From NCBI RefSeq assembly GCF_029227915.1, contig NC_079886.1, positions 23,412,501-23,476,500 on the forward strand: a stretch of DNA of 64,000 nt, written 5' to 3'. The translations under genes were made by a program, and so were the position numbers. Positions 38,400-48,647 of this stretch are shown piece after piece. How positions within the stretch are numbered: position 1 is the first letter of the stretch; each line of letters opens with the position of its first letter. This DNA comes from Hydractinia symbiolongicarpus. Its lineage: Eukaryota > Cnidaria > Hydrozoa > Anthoathecata > Hydractiniidae. The notes beneath the pieces were generated by a model. That model was not told the DNA's origin. It was given only the letters and a program-made list of their open reading frames with translations, and did no database searches.

Positions 38400-41300
38400 T
38401 AAAAATAGAATGTTGTTGTAGTTTAAGGGTTCACGGTATTAAAATGTTCTCTATCTAGCCCTGACAAAGTAGCATCAAATTGATTTAATTCACCCTGTAT
38501 CAAAACATACTAATTTCCCTGACTTTGGCAAACTTGAGTTTAAAATGAGCCTGAGGTATAAAATGATATTGGACTTATATTATAGAGCTAAAAAATTTGA
38601 CTCACAAGTTTTTTTAAATCTTTAAAAAACTCTGTTCGTCAAGATGTTCACATTCAAAGAATTTCAGATTTAATTATGTTGCATAATTGTAATTTCATAT
38701 TTAAGCAGAGCAAATTTTGACATTTTCTATCATTGGTAATTTTGAACCTGTTTAAGGAGTGCATTTAAACCTTATCGATGCATAGATATTATATAGCCGA
38801 ATTGATTAACAATAATTTTTTTGCCAATTTTTTGCTGACGTTCCTATAACTTGGGACCTGAATGTCCCTTTGCATTTAAATTTTGTGAGTAAACATACAG
38901 GGCTTTTAGACATGTTCATGGAAAACTGGTGCATTTTTAGGGAAATATTGCAAAACTTTTATAGTTTAACAATAATTTGATTGGAATATTAACTGCGTGC
39001 ACCAAATTTGCATTATGGTTAAGTAGATAGATAAAACTGAAACATGTTTAAAGTTTTTATATTGTTAGTTTAAGGCAACTTAGTAACAATTAGTTCAGGA
39101 AAGAAAAATGATAAAAAATTAACATACTATAAATGTTGTGAATGATAAAAACATTGACAAAATTGACACGGTTGAACTTTTCAACTTGAAATATTTAGGG
39201 GTAAATCTTGTTTGTATACCGGGTGCTTCAGGGTGTTCTGGGGTTAAAGAATAGTAAAATGATAAAAATATAACTCTGAAGTTGAAAAGGTGTCTTTTTT
39301 TATCTTTTAAAGATTGAGAAACAGTTCTAGAAATAATTTGTATAACAACGAGAAAAATAAATCCCTTCTTATCCCTTTTTTTTTGAAAGAACCACTTCAA
39401 AAAATCGAAACAATTAATGAATAATAAAAGTAGATCAAGTTCCCTTTGAAAAAATCTTAGCAAAAATCAATTTGTTTTTTTTTCCTGACTATTTAATTAA
39501 TACAAGATACAATAAAAGATAACTTTTCAGACATTATAAAGTCTTTAAATATGCGTGGCATGTTTCATGAATTTATAGCTGGTTACCAAATTTCTTTGTG
39601 TAATGTGTTACTGTACATATGTGTTTGCTTGCAATGACTCTGGCATGGCTCTATCACCAATATGAAGAAAATAATACTTATGGTATTATGGTATATAATA
39701 AAATTATCTAATTATCTTATTAATTTTGCAAAAAAGTTGTATATATGTGGCTATTAAGAAAGTACCCAACCATGAACCAGCAAGAATTTTAAATGCATAT
39801 ATTATATAAAGTGGTAATAATACCTTTGTGCAAAGAAACAGACAAATTTTCACCGAAGGAAAAAAAATTATCATAGCCTCTTTCCGCAATTCCGTAAAAT
39901 GGTTCTGAGAATGGGTAACGGTTTCCCAAAAGGAAAACCCAAATTAAAATCAAAAAAAATAGTTATGACATGGGAATTTCCCTATAAAACATGGGAAACT
40001 GTTTCCCTTTTAGTGTCATCTCCCGAACTGTCCCCTGCACATCCAATAGGCACCCACACTGTCCTCTGTTATCTGTTATATTTCTCCTTACATGGCTGGG
40101 GAGGTAACCCAAGGCTTTGATAATATTCAATGCCAGTAGTGCTACCAGGAAATCTAACTGGTCACAAAGTGCAAGAGTTGTAACAACTACACAAAGAAGT
40201 CTTGAAATCTTGAAATACTTAAAAAAATAATGTGTATTGACTACCCTTATGAAAAACAGTGACTGATACACTTACCTCATCATAATAATATAGCACTAGT
40301 TTACCATATTGCTATATTTTATTGTCCCAAAAAAATAAAGTTAATGTTTAAAATTTGTACCATACCACATTAGTTGTTATCACGTTTCTCAGCTGCCATG
40401 TTGTATTTTAACAGCCGGCAACGAGGCAGAACAGTTTTGAGCTCAAATGAGAGGATCATCACGGCAAAAATATTTCGGCAATTTTTCCCGCTGGATAGTT
40501 TGTTGACGGCCATGCACAGCTTTGTTTGCTCTGATTTTTTACTTTGGAAGAAAAATATTCTCTTCATATTAGTAACAGTTTCTCATTTCTCGTAGTCACG
40601 CATATCGATGCCCTTGTCCTCAGGGATTTTTGCCTTTTCAATAAAAGAAATTGACAGCAAAAAATATTTTTCGCTGTCATTTCTTATATCGAAAGAGCAA
40701 AAACCCCTGGGACGAGGGTGCTTCATTTCAACATCGGAATTTTGCCGTTGATGAAAAGCACAGAATTTTTAACAAAGACCAACCGACAATAAATTTTCGC
40801 AAAAATACTAGAAATGACTTTATCGCTAAAATTAACTTTTTTTTTAAAAAAAATGATTTTTAGTTTTTTCTTCTCTACTGTTTCTCTAAATTTTCTTTAT
40901 CCGTAGTATTTTATAAAAATAATGACCAGTCTCTGCTCTTTGACCAAATGCAATTAAGGCTCTATCTATCTCAATAAATAGGACATAATATAAATTAAAA
41001 TTAAAAAAAATGCTGTCTTCTACTTGCTCCAGTCATTATTTGATTGTAAACGCGAACAAACATGTACAAAAAAAAGATATTTTGACGAAATACATACATA
41101 CAAATCACTAGATTCCGTGTAAATAAATCTTCGCAAAAGACCTTAAAATCGTTTATCCGTAAAAAAAAATGGTCGCAAAACATCTTGACATAGCTGATTC
41201 ACGAAATTGTTTTTCACAAAATGAATTTTTTTCACCTTCGCAAAACTTAATCAACTTACGTAAGGCCATAATCAGTGAAGCAAAAAGGCAAGTTTCTTTT

Positions 41301-41483
41301 CATACCTTTTTAATTAGAGGAATCCCTTAAGAGCGGTATCTATTCTTTATTAGACCTAGGACGATCTTCCCAGAACAAACACAAAAGTTTGGAGAACAGG
41401 ACGGCAAGGTTGTTTTTGCTAAAGGACTGTAAAGCAACGCCCACTAACAACCCTCTTAAAACAAAGAAAACAAAGCGGACCCG
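38400..41483. other. Intergenic upstream of CPSF2
   Basis: Contains the CPSF2 promoter region, which I cannot delimit, and the MITE at 40609. Two gggaaac-n-gtttccc-like palindromes lie near 39914 and 39997. At 40790-41280 there are scattered ttcgcaaaa words like those at 32860. No gene recognised. Confidence 0.45.
40609..40721. mobile_element. 113-bp palindromic MITE, diverged CAACCTCG-type ends
   Basis: Arms of about 50 bp pair as an inverted repeat. The left arm is gcccttgtcctcagggattttt...gaaattgacagc. The right arm is gctgtcatttct...aaaaacccctgggacgagggtgc. The centre is aaaaaatatttttc. The outer end gtcccaggg recalls the transposon termini but the first bases differ. No clear target duplication. 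Confidence 0.6.
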
Positions 41484-41603
41484 ATGTCGTTCTCTAAAAA
41501 TAAGCCAGCTTTTGTCGTCAGATTTGTAGACATCCCAAAAATCGGAATTTTAGGTGCACAAGTACTGCAGAAGTCATTCATGCAGGGATATGAAGAAAGG
41601 GTT
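41484..41603 (+). CDS. Possible first coding exon, unknown gene
   Basis: An ATG opens MSFSKNKPAFVVRFVDIPKIGILGAQVLQKSFMQGYEER, a well-balanced, protein-like stretch, then meets a possible donor (gaaagg/gtttgt) before a stop. No family is recognised and no following exon could be linked. It may be the start of a gene whose other exons are small, or chance. Confidence 0.25.
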
Positions 41604-42689
41604 TGTTTTATTTTTATTCACTAAGGCAGTTTAAATGTATGGAAAGTAATTATTTCAAGATCTGGAAAGCAGATCTTAAAAAAATATATAAATTTGATTA
41701 AACAATGGTATTCTGGAAATTGATGTTCGGTAATCTTCTGTACTAAATGATTGAATTAAAAGATATTATACACACTTAAGGCACATGTTCCGTAGGTTGC
41801 ATTTGTTTAGCCATCATCCTTTTTTTAGCCATCATCGTTTTTTGCTGTAAGAATAAAACGCGTACGCGTTTCATCCTCATATTAAAAAACGCTACAGGCC
41901 CTGGGATAGAGATTGGCCATCATCCAGAGATTTTAGTATATATTATCTAAAAGCCAGATAAATTCTTTGTCTGATAATATATTTAACTTCATTTAATGTT
42001 AATTCGTTGACCTAAATTTGTTGACAAGTGGCGCAAAGTATACAAATCGAAGGGAGATCTTACTCGCATGCTAGCATGTTTTCGCCACCGCGGCTGACGT
42101 TGTATCGAAAGAAGACATAAGTTGAAATTTGACTTAAGAGAAATGTTTTCTGACAAAACGTAAATTCTCAAAATTTACGTTTTTCTAACAAAGCTGTGGC
42201 TGGTGAGAAATTTAATGGCATTGCCTGTAGATTATACTCAATTTTTTACCAGTGTTTTCAACATGATTGACGTCAACTATCACGTGGGCTTTGTTAGTGA
42301 AGCAAAGTTGTCAATTTGTTTCAAAGCTTATTGCTGAGGAAGAAAAGATTGAGAAGAGGTGTATCCAGAGACTTTCAGTTGAGGTGGCGAGATTTAATTT
42401 TTTTGACTAACTAAACAGGTCCAATCACGTTTAGTCTACGACTTTTTCGTATTTGATTTACCCTGGTTTTGTTGTTTTAGAACGCTATATTCTGGCATCT
42501 AAAATTAAATCTATTGCAAGACGAACACTTTCGATGCATGTACTTTGCATTTGGAACTAGTGTGCTTCGGAAAAAAAACCTATAACATTACAGGTAAAAG
42601 AAATTGCATGGTCTTAAGCCCTTAAGTAAAGAATTCTGTAACAACATGAATTTTGTGGAAATTCCATAACAAACAAAATGTACCCATTG

Positions 42690-43510
42690 ACAGATCAAAA
42701 CGGAAATGTTATTACCAACAGTAAAGAGCAAGCTGACCTTCTAAACAGCTATTTTGATAGTATTGGTAAATTATCAAACCAGGAAAAGCAGGTGGCCATG
42801 ATGCAACCATCTCCAAGGATCTCCACATAATTGGCAAAAGTATTTAAAATGGTATTTGATACATATAAATATCCTTCTAGATACAAAATTGCTAAAGTCA
42901 GTTGTATCCACAAAAAGGGAAGTAAATCTAAGTGTGTGAACTACTGACCCATATCTCTTCTTTGTTTACCTAAAAAAATTTTGGAAGGTATCATTACCTC
43001 AATTCTTGACGAGCATGTTTATAGTAACAAACTGCTAAGCAGACATCAATTGGGTTTTAGAAAAGGTCGCTCTGCAGCACTGCATCTGTTAAATATAACC
43101 GAACATTGGCATGACCTTATCAGAGACATGCTAGAAATACTTGATGAAGTGCATGCTCAAGCTGCTCGTGTTATCTATCGCTTGCCAAATAATCTTCCGA
43201 CTAGTGATTGTCTTCATTCAGCTGGATGGCACTCCATTTCATACCTGTACAAACGTCGGTTATTGTGTTTGATGCACAGTATCTATTACAATAACATTGA
43301 TAAAAGTATCCGCTCAAGATTCCATGTGAAGAAAGCACAACGTGAAACATCGAGACAGAAACATTTCGAAATATCTCCTGTAAAAACCATGTTGGATAAA
43401 CATAAATTTACTTATGGAGGACGAAAAATTTGGAATGCAATGAACTAAAAGACATTAACAGGTATCCTGAATTTAAATCAAATCTTGCATTGCACAGTAA
43501 TAAAGTAAAC
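42690..43510 (+). pseudogene. Degenerate LINE reverse transcriptase fragment (CR1/jockey-like)
   Basis: Upstream pieces read QNGNVITNSKEQADLLNSYF and KVSCIHKKGSKSKCVNY then a stop before PISLL, a broken form of the RT motif ending YRPISLL. The frame at 42981-43448 has HQLGFRKGRSAALHLL and then jumps directly to a C-terminal region (VHAQAARVIYRLPNN...YGGRKIWNAMN). The catalytic core with the YADD box is therefore deleted. This is a dead, internally deleted copy. Confidence 0.75.
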
Positions 43511-44205
43511 ACCTACTCTTTTGAATATAATACTTATAATTTTGAGGAAAATTTTTCATTATTTGATTGTTTATACTTCTAACTTTTTTACTTATATATA
43601 TAAAATTTTTATTGTATCATATATTTTGCCTTCATAGCTATATTTTTATATTCATATATTTCATCACATTTGTTTATTATTATTTTTCTAGCATGCAACA
43701 ATTCTAAATTAGTCCTCTCGTTTTGCAATTTCTAGCTAGTCTCCTACACTAGGCTCTACAACCTTCTATACTTCATGAGTCGTTTTTATTATCTACGCTT
43801 TTTAGTTTATTTTTAATATTTTGTTGTAGGTCCACATCAGTTTTTAGCCGCTTTTGTATTTTAACCTTCTTTACAAAAAAAATAGTAGTAGTAATAGCAG
43901 TAAGCGCACCCTGGGCTATTTTTTCCTTACCACTATTTTTCTCAGTATAAAAAACTTTTTTTTGCTCATGTCTACATATAAATTTACCGCATCTGCTCTT
44001 GGCTATTAACGCAGTAGAAAGGAAAGCATAACGTCAATTTGGCCATGATATATGACGTTAAATTAATTTAAAATGACGTTAAATTGAGTTGACGGATTGA
44101 CAATTCTTTGGTTTTAAGTAAGCCTTGCCACTGAGAAGACATATCTAAGTAGCTAAAAACTACTGGGATTTTTTTAATCTGTGGTGTTTGAAAGAAGAAG
44201 CGAAA

Positions 44206-45059
44206 ATGCAATTAGATATTGCTAAAGCGATGTTTAGAAAACGTTCTTATGAACATAAATACCGGTTGCTGATAGTACACAGCGTGCAGATGTCTTTTGA
44301 CAGCAAAAGCGACAAAGTAAACGATGCTGATGATGATACTGCCTTTGTGATCAGCTTCGGCAGCATTGATGTACCTTTGTGTGATAACAGTACGAACAAT
44401 TTGGTTGGTGAGCTGTTTCCAGGACGAAATAATGATAACATCGATTCTGTAAGCATTGGAAGCAGCCAATTTGGAAGTGTAGAAAGTTTAGTTAATGAAG
44501 AAAAGATTATTGACGCTGTGGTAAACATGTACAATGAAGAAAAAGCGGAATTGATTCATGATAGCCAAGGTACGTCTAAATAAACTAGCGTGTAAAATTT
44601 AATTTTCTTTTTATTGTCAGGTTGTGATTTTAGTCACTACCAACATCATTTTCACCTCGTCTTTGTGCCATTTTTTTAAATAAAGAGACAAAGACGCCAA
44701 ATTAAAACAGGGTGTGAAGGCGCACGAAGTTGAGTTATATTTTAATGTTATTTTTTTTTTACATTTTTTTCATTTATTATTTAGATATCTACGATTCACT
44801 TCAGCAGTTACACGACTCTCTTGAATCAATCTACCTTGATTTCGAACCAGTACCCTTATTTAAGAAGATTAGATTCCGTGAACCATTAGTTGACGTACAC
44901 ATATTCGAGTGTGATAGGGGTATTGCTAACACCTCTGCGATTGAAAATGAAATCAAAACCTCTATGTTGAACAGTGAAGTTGAACTGCCCTTAAAAAAAC
45001 GTTTTAACGTGTTTCAAAGACTTTTTAGATGGTGCCAAAAAAAATTTAAAAGCATCTAA
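44206..45059 (+). CDS. Unrecognised two-exon protein, 212 aa
   Basis: Exons 44206-44569 and 44785-45059 join in phase across a GT-AG intron (HDSQ/DIYDSLQQLHDSLESIYLDFEP). No domain, signal peptide or membrane segment is evident. The N-terminus is basic (AMFRKRSYEHKYR), the middle is acidic and serine-rich (DSKSDKVNDADDDTAF...SSQFGSVESLVNEEK), and the C-terminus is strongly basic and aromatic (LKKRFNVFQRLFRWCQKKFKSI). The clean donor, acceptor and continuing charge pattern suggest a real, fast-evolving gene. The start could lie in an upstream exon, because the frame stays open for six codons before the ATG. Confidence 0.5.
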
Positions 45060-45766
45060 ACTCTACGTAGTTCTCTTTAAAGTCAATTCCCCTGAAGAAA
45101 ATTAAAACAATTTCTTCCTAAACAAAATCCAATGAGTTGTTTGCGCACCACATTGTATAAATCAGACAAAACTTTGTTGCACGCAAAGTGATGGAATTCT
45201 ACAGAGGTTATGAGAAACCAGGACTAACAATGAATTAAGGCAGGAAAAAGATAGAGCAGCAAAATATCTGGGTCAATGAAATCGATGAATCTGTTTAATT
45301 AAGATTGTAAACCTCCCCAAGGTCTAACTTTCCCCCGTCTTTTCCAAAAAACAAGCAATAAGATCGATAACAGTTGTCTTTTTTTAACATTTTCACCAAA
45401 TATACGATACGCAAAATTACGTAAATTTAAAATGGTTCTTTACCATGATCCTGGGACGTTTGTACTGGTAAGAAAAGCTGTAGAACGAGAGCGGCTGTCG
45501 TGTGTTTTTGTTTCTCAATGATCACGTCTGTGTTTTTGAGGTGGAATCCTCTTCCTGGCAAGTGACAGTTACTTTTGTGGTAAAAAATAGGCGAAAATAG
45601 GTTTTCTTGGCAGAATAACTCAAAGTGAAAATTCTGCTTCGCTTAAAACAGAAGTCATAGCAAGCCTATTGGTTACGAGGTACATTGCTTGCAAAGTAAC
45701 CGCCATTTTTAATTTGATTGTTTGTGAAGATGAGTTCGTGATTTGAGGCTTTTCTAAACAGCTGTC

Positions 45767-46022
45767 ATGAGTCAACTTGTGGTGTTGCAACGTTTTCAAG
45801 TTGCTTTAGAGAGAAATTTATTTGATGACTTCAACTTCAAACCTACACCTATTTTGTGCTTACAACACTTGGTAGATGGCAATGATTTCGCAACTTTTTT
45901 ATCTACTAGTCTTAAAAGAAAAAAAAATTGTTTCAAGTTATCCCTAACATTCTGTTTGGGGAAAGTTCAACCTCCAACCAAGTGCGCAACTAAAAAAGGC
46001 TCTAGCCTTGGGAACGAAATTG
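45767..46022 (+). pseudogene. Decayed transposon-type RecQ helicase 5' exon
   Basis: The frame from 45767 (VLQRFQVALERNLFDDFNFKPTPILCLQHLVDGNDFATFLST) follows the N-terminus of the transposon helicase (ILKRISFALNNYIF...LKPKQVICLEALLKGNDVVAVLPT). The Walker A motif is lost (STSLKRKKN) and the rest of the helicase is absent. About 45 bases on, cttgggaacgaaattg (46007-46022) resembles a right terminus of the element family. A left end may lie near 45309 (aaacctccccaagg), but this is weak. Confidence 0.5.
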
Positions 46023-46227
46023 TGCAGAGTTATGTCGTTATTATCGTACGCTCCTTAAATTTTATCATCAAGAAGGATCAAATGAACAAACAAATTAAAA
46101 AAACAGTGATAATTCAAGACAAACGAACATAAAATATTAATCTACAATATTATTCAAAAATATTACTAATTATCTGTTCAGTCATTAAATAATGTAGATA
46201 TTATGATGTCATGAACAAGGTAGATTA

Positions 46228-46272
46228 TTCAAGGCTACGTTTCGACAGCTACAGCTGTCATCGACAGGGCAA
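46228..46272 (-). repeat. Penelope-like terminal scrap with hammerhead-like core
   Basis: The minus strand reads cctgtcGATGAcagctgtagctgtcGAAACgtag. This is a GATGA box, a perfect cagc-tgta-gctg hairpin and a GAAAC box, resembling the hammerhead motifs known from Penelope-like retroelements. The first box is GUCGAUGA rather than CUGAUGA, so it is probably not an active ribozyme. Confidence 0.35.
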
Positions 46273-46461
46273 TGTTGTAATCATTTTCAGCTATTTATTA
46301 GCTGAGAAGATAATCAGAGAATCGAAATCAACCAATCAGATTACAACAACTAAAGTAATCAACTTTTAATGGACTCGGATGGTACTAACTACTATTTCAG
46401 CACTAAATTGCGACTTATCTGGTTTACTAAATATTTTGCAAAACTGCTTAGGTTTTAAGAC

Positions 46462-46571
46462 CTACAAATGTGAGCGTTTGGTGTGATACTGCGTATCTCT
46501 AATTTATAATACCTGTCTACAAATGTGAGCGTTTGGTGTGATACTGCGTATCTCTAATTTATAATACCTGT
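46462..46571 (+). repeat. Two-copy tandem duplication, 55-bp unit
   Basis: The unit ctacaaatgtgagcg...aatacctgt occurs at 46462-46516 and again, identical, at 46517-46571. Confidence 0.9.
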
Positions 46572-47113
46572 CTGTGTAATCTATCTCTACATTTAGCTAA
46601 CTAGAGAAGAGATTAGACTTGGTTTTATTCTGTTGAACTTTCGCACATATGGTAGCTACTTGCAGTAAACAAGGGCAGCTTCTGCGAAAAAATTATGTAT
46701 TTTTATTGCTATGCGCTCCAACATATATAGCACATTTTCTCAATGTTTACCTACCACGTCAAATATTTCTCGCGAATGCTTGGTGTATTTTCTGCGAAAA
46801 AACGATTTGAAAATGAAATGGAACAAACAGGGATGATGCTATATGACAATAGAAAAACTTGTAACTAGGGCAATAGAACATTCTTAGCTAGCGATTTAAA
46901 AATGGTTAAAAGTATTAATAAGAAACACTAATATCATATCATTCAGGTAATGTTTGTTCTTGCTGGATATAAGCTTTAAAATCTATAGGTCCAGCTGAGC
47001 CGGGGGGAGGGGGCTATAGCCCCCCCCCCCACTTTTTGGCCAAGAAGGAGAATGTTTTTAAGAGTATCGTGTTTATTATTAATCATTTATTTATTGATCA
47101 ATATATACATATA

Positions 47114-48018
47114 AGCCTGTGTCACACTTATGAAGCAGATGCAGAAGCAAGTGAAGTAAGCATGTGCAGTTAGTGCGAAGCAAGAAGTGAAGCAAGATGC
47201 GAAGCAAGTAGCTCACACTAGCGCAAGAAGAACACTTGCATTCTTTTGTTAAACATGGATGAAGAGGAGTATTTAGATATGATTTTGGGATATTTGTTGT
47301 TGAAAAAACGACGGCACAAGCGACGAGAAAAAACTCTAAATATTTCAAGAAAAGTATGGGTTCGCAAAATTTTTAAGCATCGTGAACAACGTGGTGTTTA
47401 CCATACGCTGGTTCAAGAAGTGCTCCTTGGGGACAGAGAATCTTATTTCAAGTTAGAATTTTATATAATTTTTTAGCTTAAGTTTGTGGAAAGAATTTGT
47501 TTTATATAATAACTGAGTAATAACTGAAGCCTGAGTCTTTCCAGTACCTCTTAAATGTTATTGGTCCATCGATAGCAAAGAATGATACTGGATTTAGAAA
47601 AGCTATTTCTCCTGCTGAACAATTATCTTTAACAATTCATTATCAAGCTCGGAATCTTTTGTTTTTATCTTTGGGGTCTTTATCAGATTTATCATACAAA
47701 ATTGTACATTTCCTGACAACTTCGGCAAGTTTTTCATCTGCCATATTTGTTGTTATGAAAGTTCTGCTTTTTTGTTTTTTACTATTTGCTTCACTTGCAC
47801 ACCTTGCATTACCTGCTCACACTACAAAAATCATGAAGCAAGCGTGAAGGAGATGCGACAATGAAGCAAGAATATCAAATTTTTTTGATATTCTTGCTTC
47901 AACGTTTGCTTTATGCTTCATGCTTGCTTCACTTGCTTCAGTCATGCTCACATTAACTTGCTTCTGCATCTGCTTCTGCATCAGCATCTGCATCTGCTCC
48001 ATAGGTGCGACACAGGCT
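47114..48018 (+). mobile_element. 905-bp PIF/Harbinger-derived non-autonomous element
   Basis: Ends are AGCCTGTGTCACACTTATG on the left and the inverse of AGCCTGTGTCGCACCTATG on the right, followed inward by gaagcagatgcagaagcaag repeats. A 3-bp duplication (ata) flanks the element at 47111-47113 and 48019-48021. Inside lies a truncated Harbinger transposase and a 40-bp hairpin (gaagcaagaatatcaaa) near 47862-47901. Confidence 0.8.
47255..47700 (+). pseudogene. Truncated Harbinger (HARBI1-like) transposase N-terminus
   Basis: The frame reads MDEEEYLDMILGYLLLKKRRHKRREKTLNISRKVWVRKIF then REQRGVYHTLVQEVLLGDRESYFK, the usual start of Harbinger nucleases. After a break it continues as QYLLNVIGPSIAKNDTGFRKAISPAEQLSLTIHYQARN in another frame. 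The catalytic DDE part is missing. It is inactive and carried as internal sequence of the 905-bp element. Confidence 0.75.
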
Positions 48019-48493
48019 ATACTCTGTACCTATTCTGCAATTATACGGCAAAAGTGTTGTTTCTAAATACCTGATCAAAATTGCCAACGCATTTGTTCAA
48101 TCAGACGACAACAGAAAGAAATCTAGAGGCTCGAAAGTTAAAAAAAATTTAGCCCGTCGGCTCAACTAATTAAGCCCCTCCATTTTCAAAATTGCTCTGC
48201 CGGGCCTGATCTATCGCTAGTATAAATATTTGAAGATATCATAAAGATATCATAAAGAGCACTGGGGACGAGAATGATATGAAGGTCGTCATCGGGCGGA
48301 ATTTTTTCCAAACTGCATCGGCTTCTTGTGTTCTTTTTTAGCGTTTCCAAGCTTTTTTTCGCTCTTTTCAAGGCAGCGTTTAATTGAAACCGAAGCAAAG
48401 TTCCACACTACAGTAAAATTTTTATGTTCACATGAATTAAATTAAATTTGTCCCGCAAGGGGTCAAATGTTTTGTCTTCGCGACTTTAAAATT

Positions 48494-48647
48494 GCATTAC
48501 ATTCATCGGGTGTCACCCTAACTCATTCTACTCATTTATTATGTGGACGGAAGTTGCCCAAACTGGATTTGCATTACAATCATCGGGTGTCACCCTAACT
48601 CATTCTACTCATTTATTATGTGGACGGAAGTTGCCCAAACTGCATTT
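48494..48647 (+). repeat. Two-copy tandem duplication, 77-bp unit
   Basis: The unit gcattacattcatcgggtgtc...gttgcccaaactggattt repeats almost identically at 48571-48647. Confidence 0.9.

Noticed and set aside
41890-41915. ccctgggatagagattgg as a transposon right end
   Set aside because: Several mismatches to the family end and no left partner or TSD.
46998-47035. G/C-rich palindrome around gggggctatagcccccc
   Set aside because: A short simple-sequence hairpin without flanking duplication or repeats nearby. No feature assignable.
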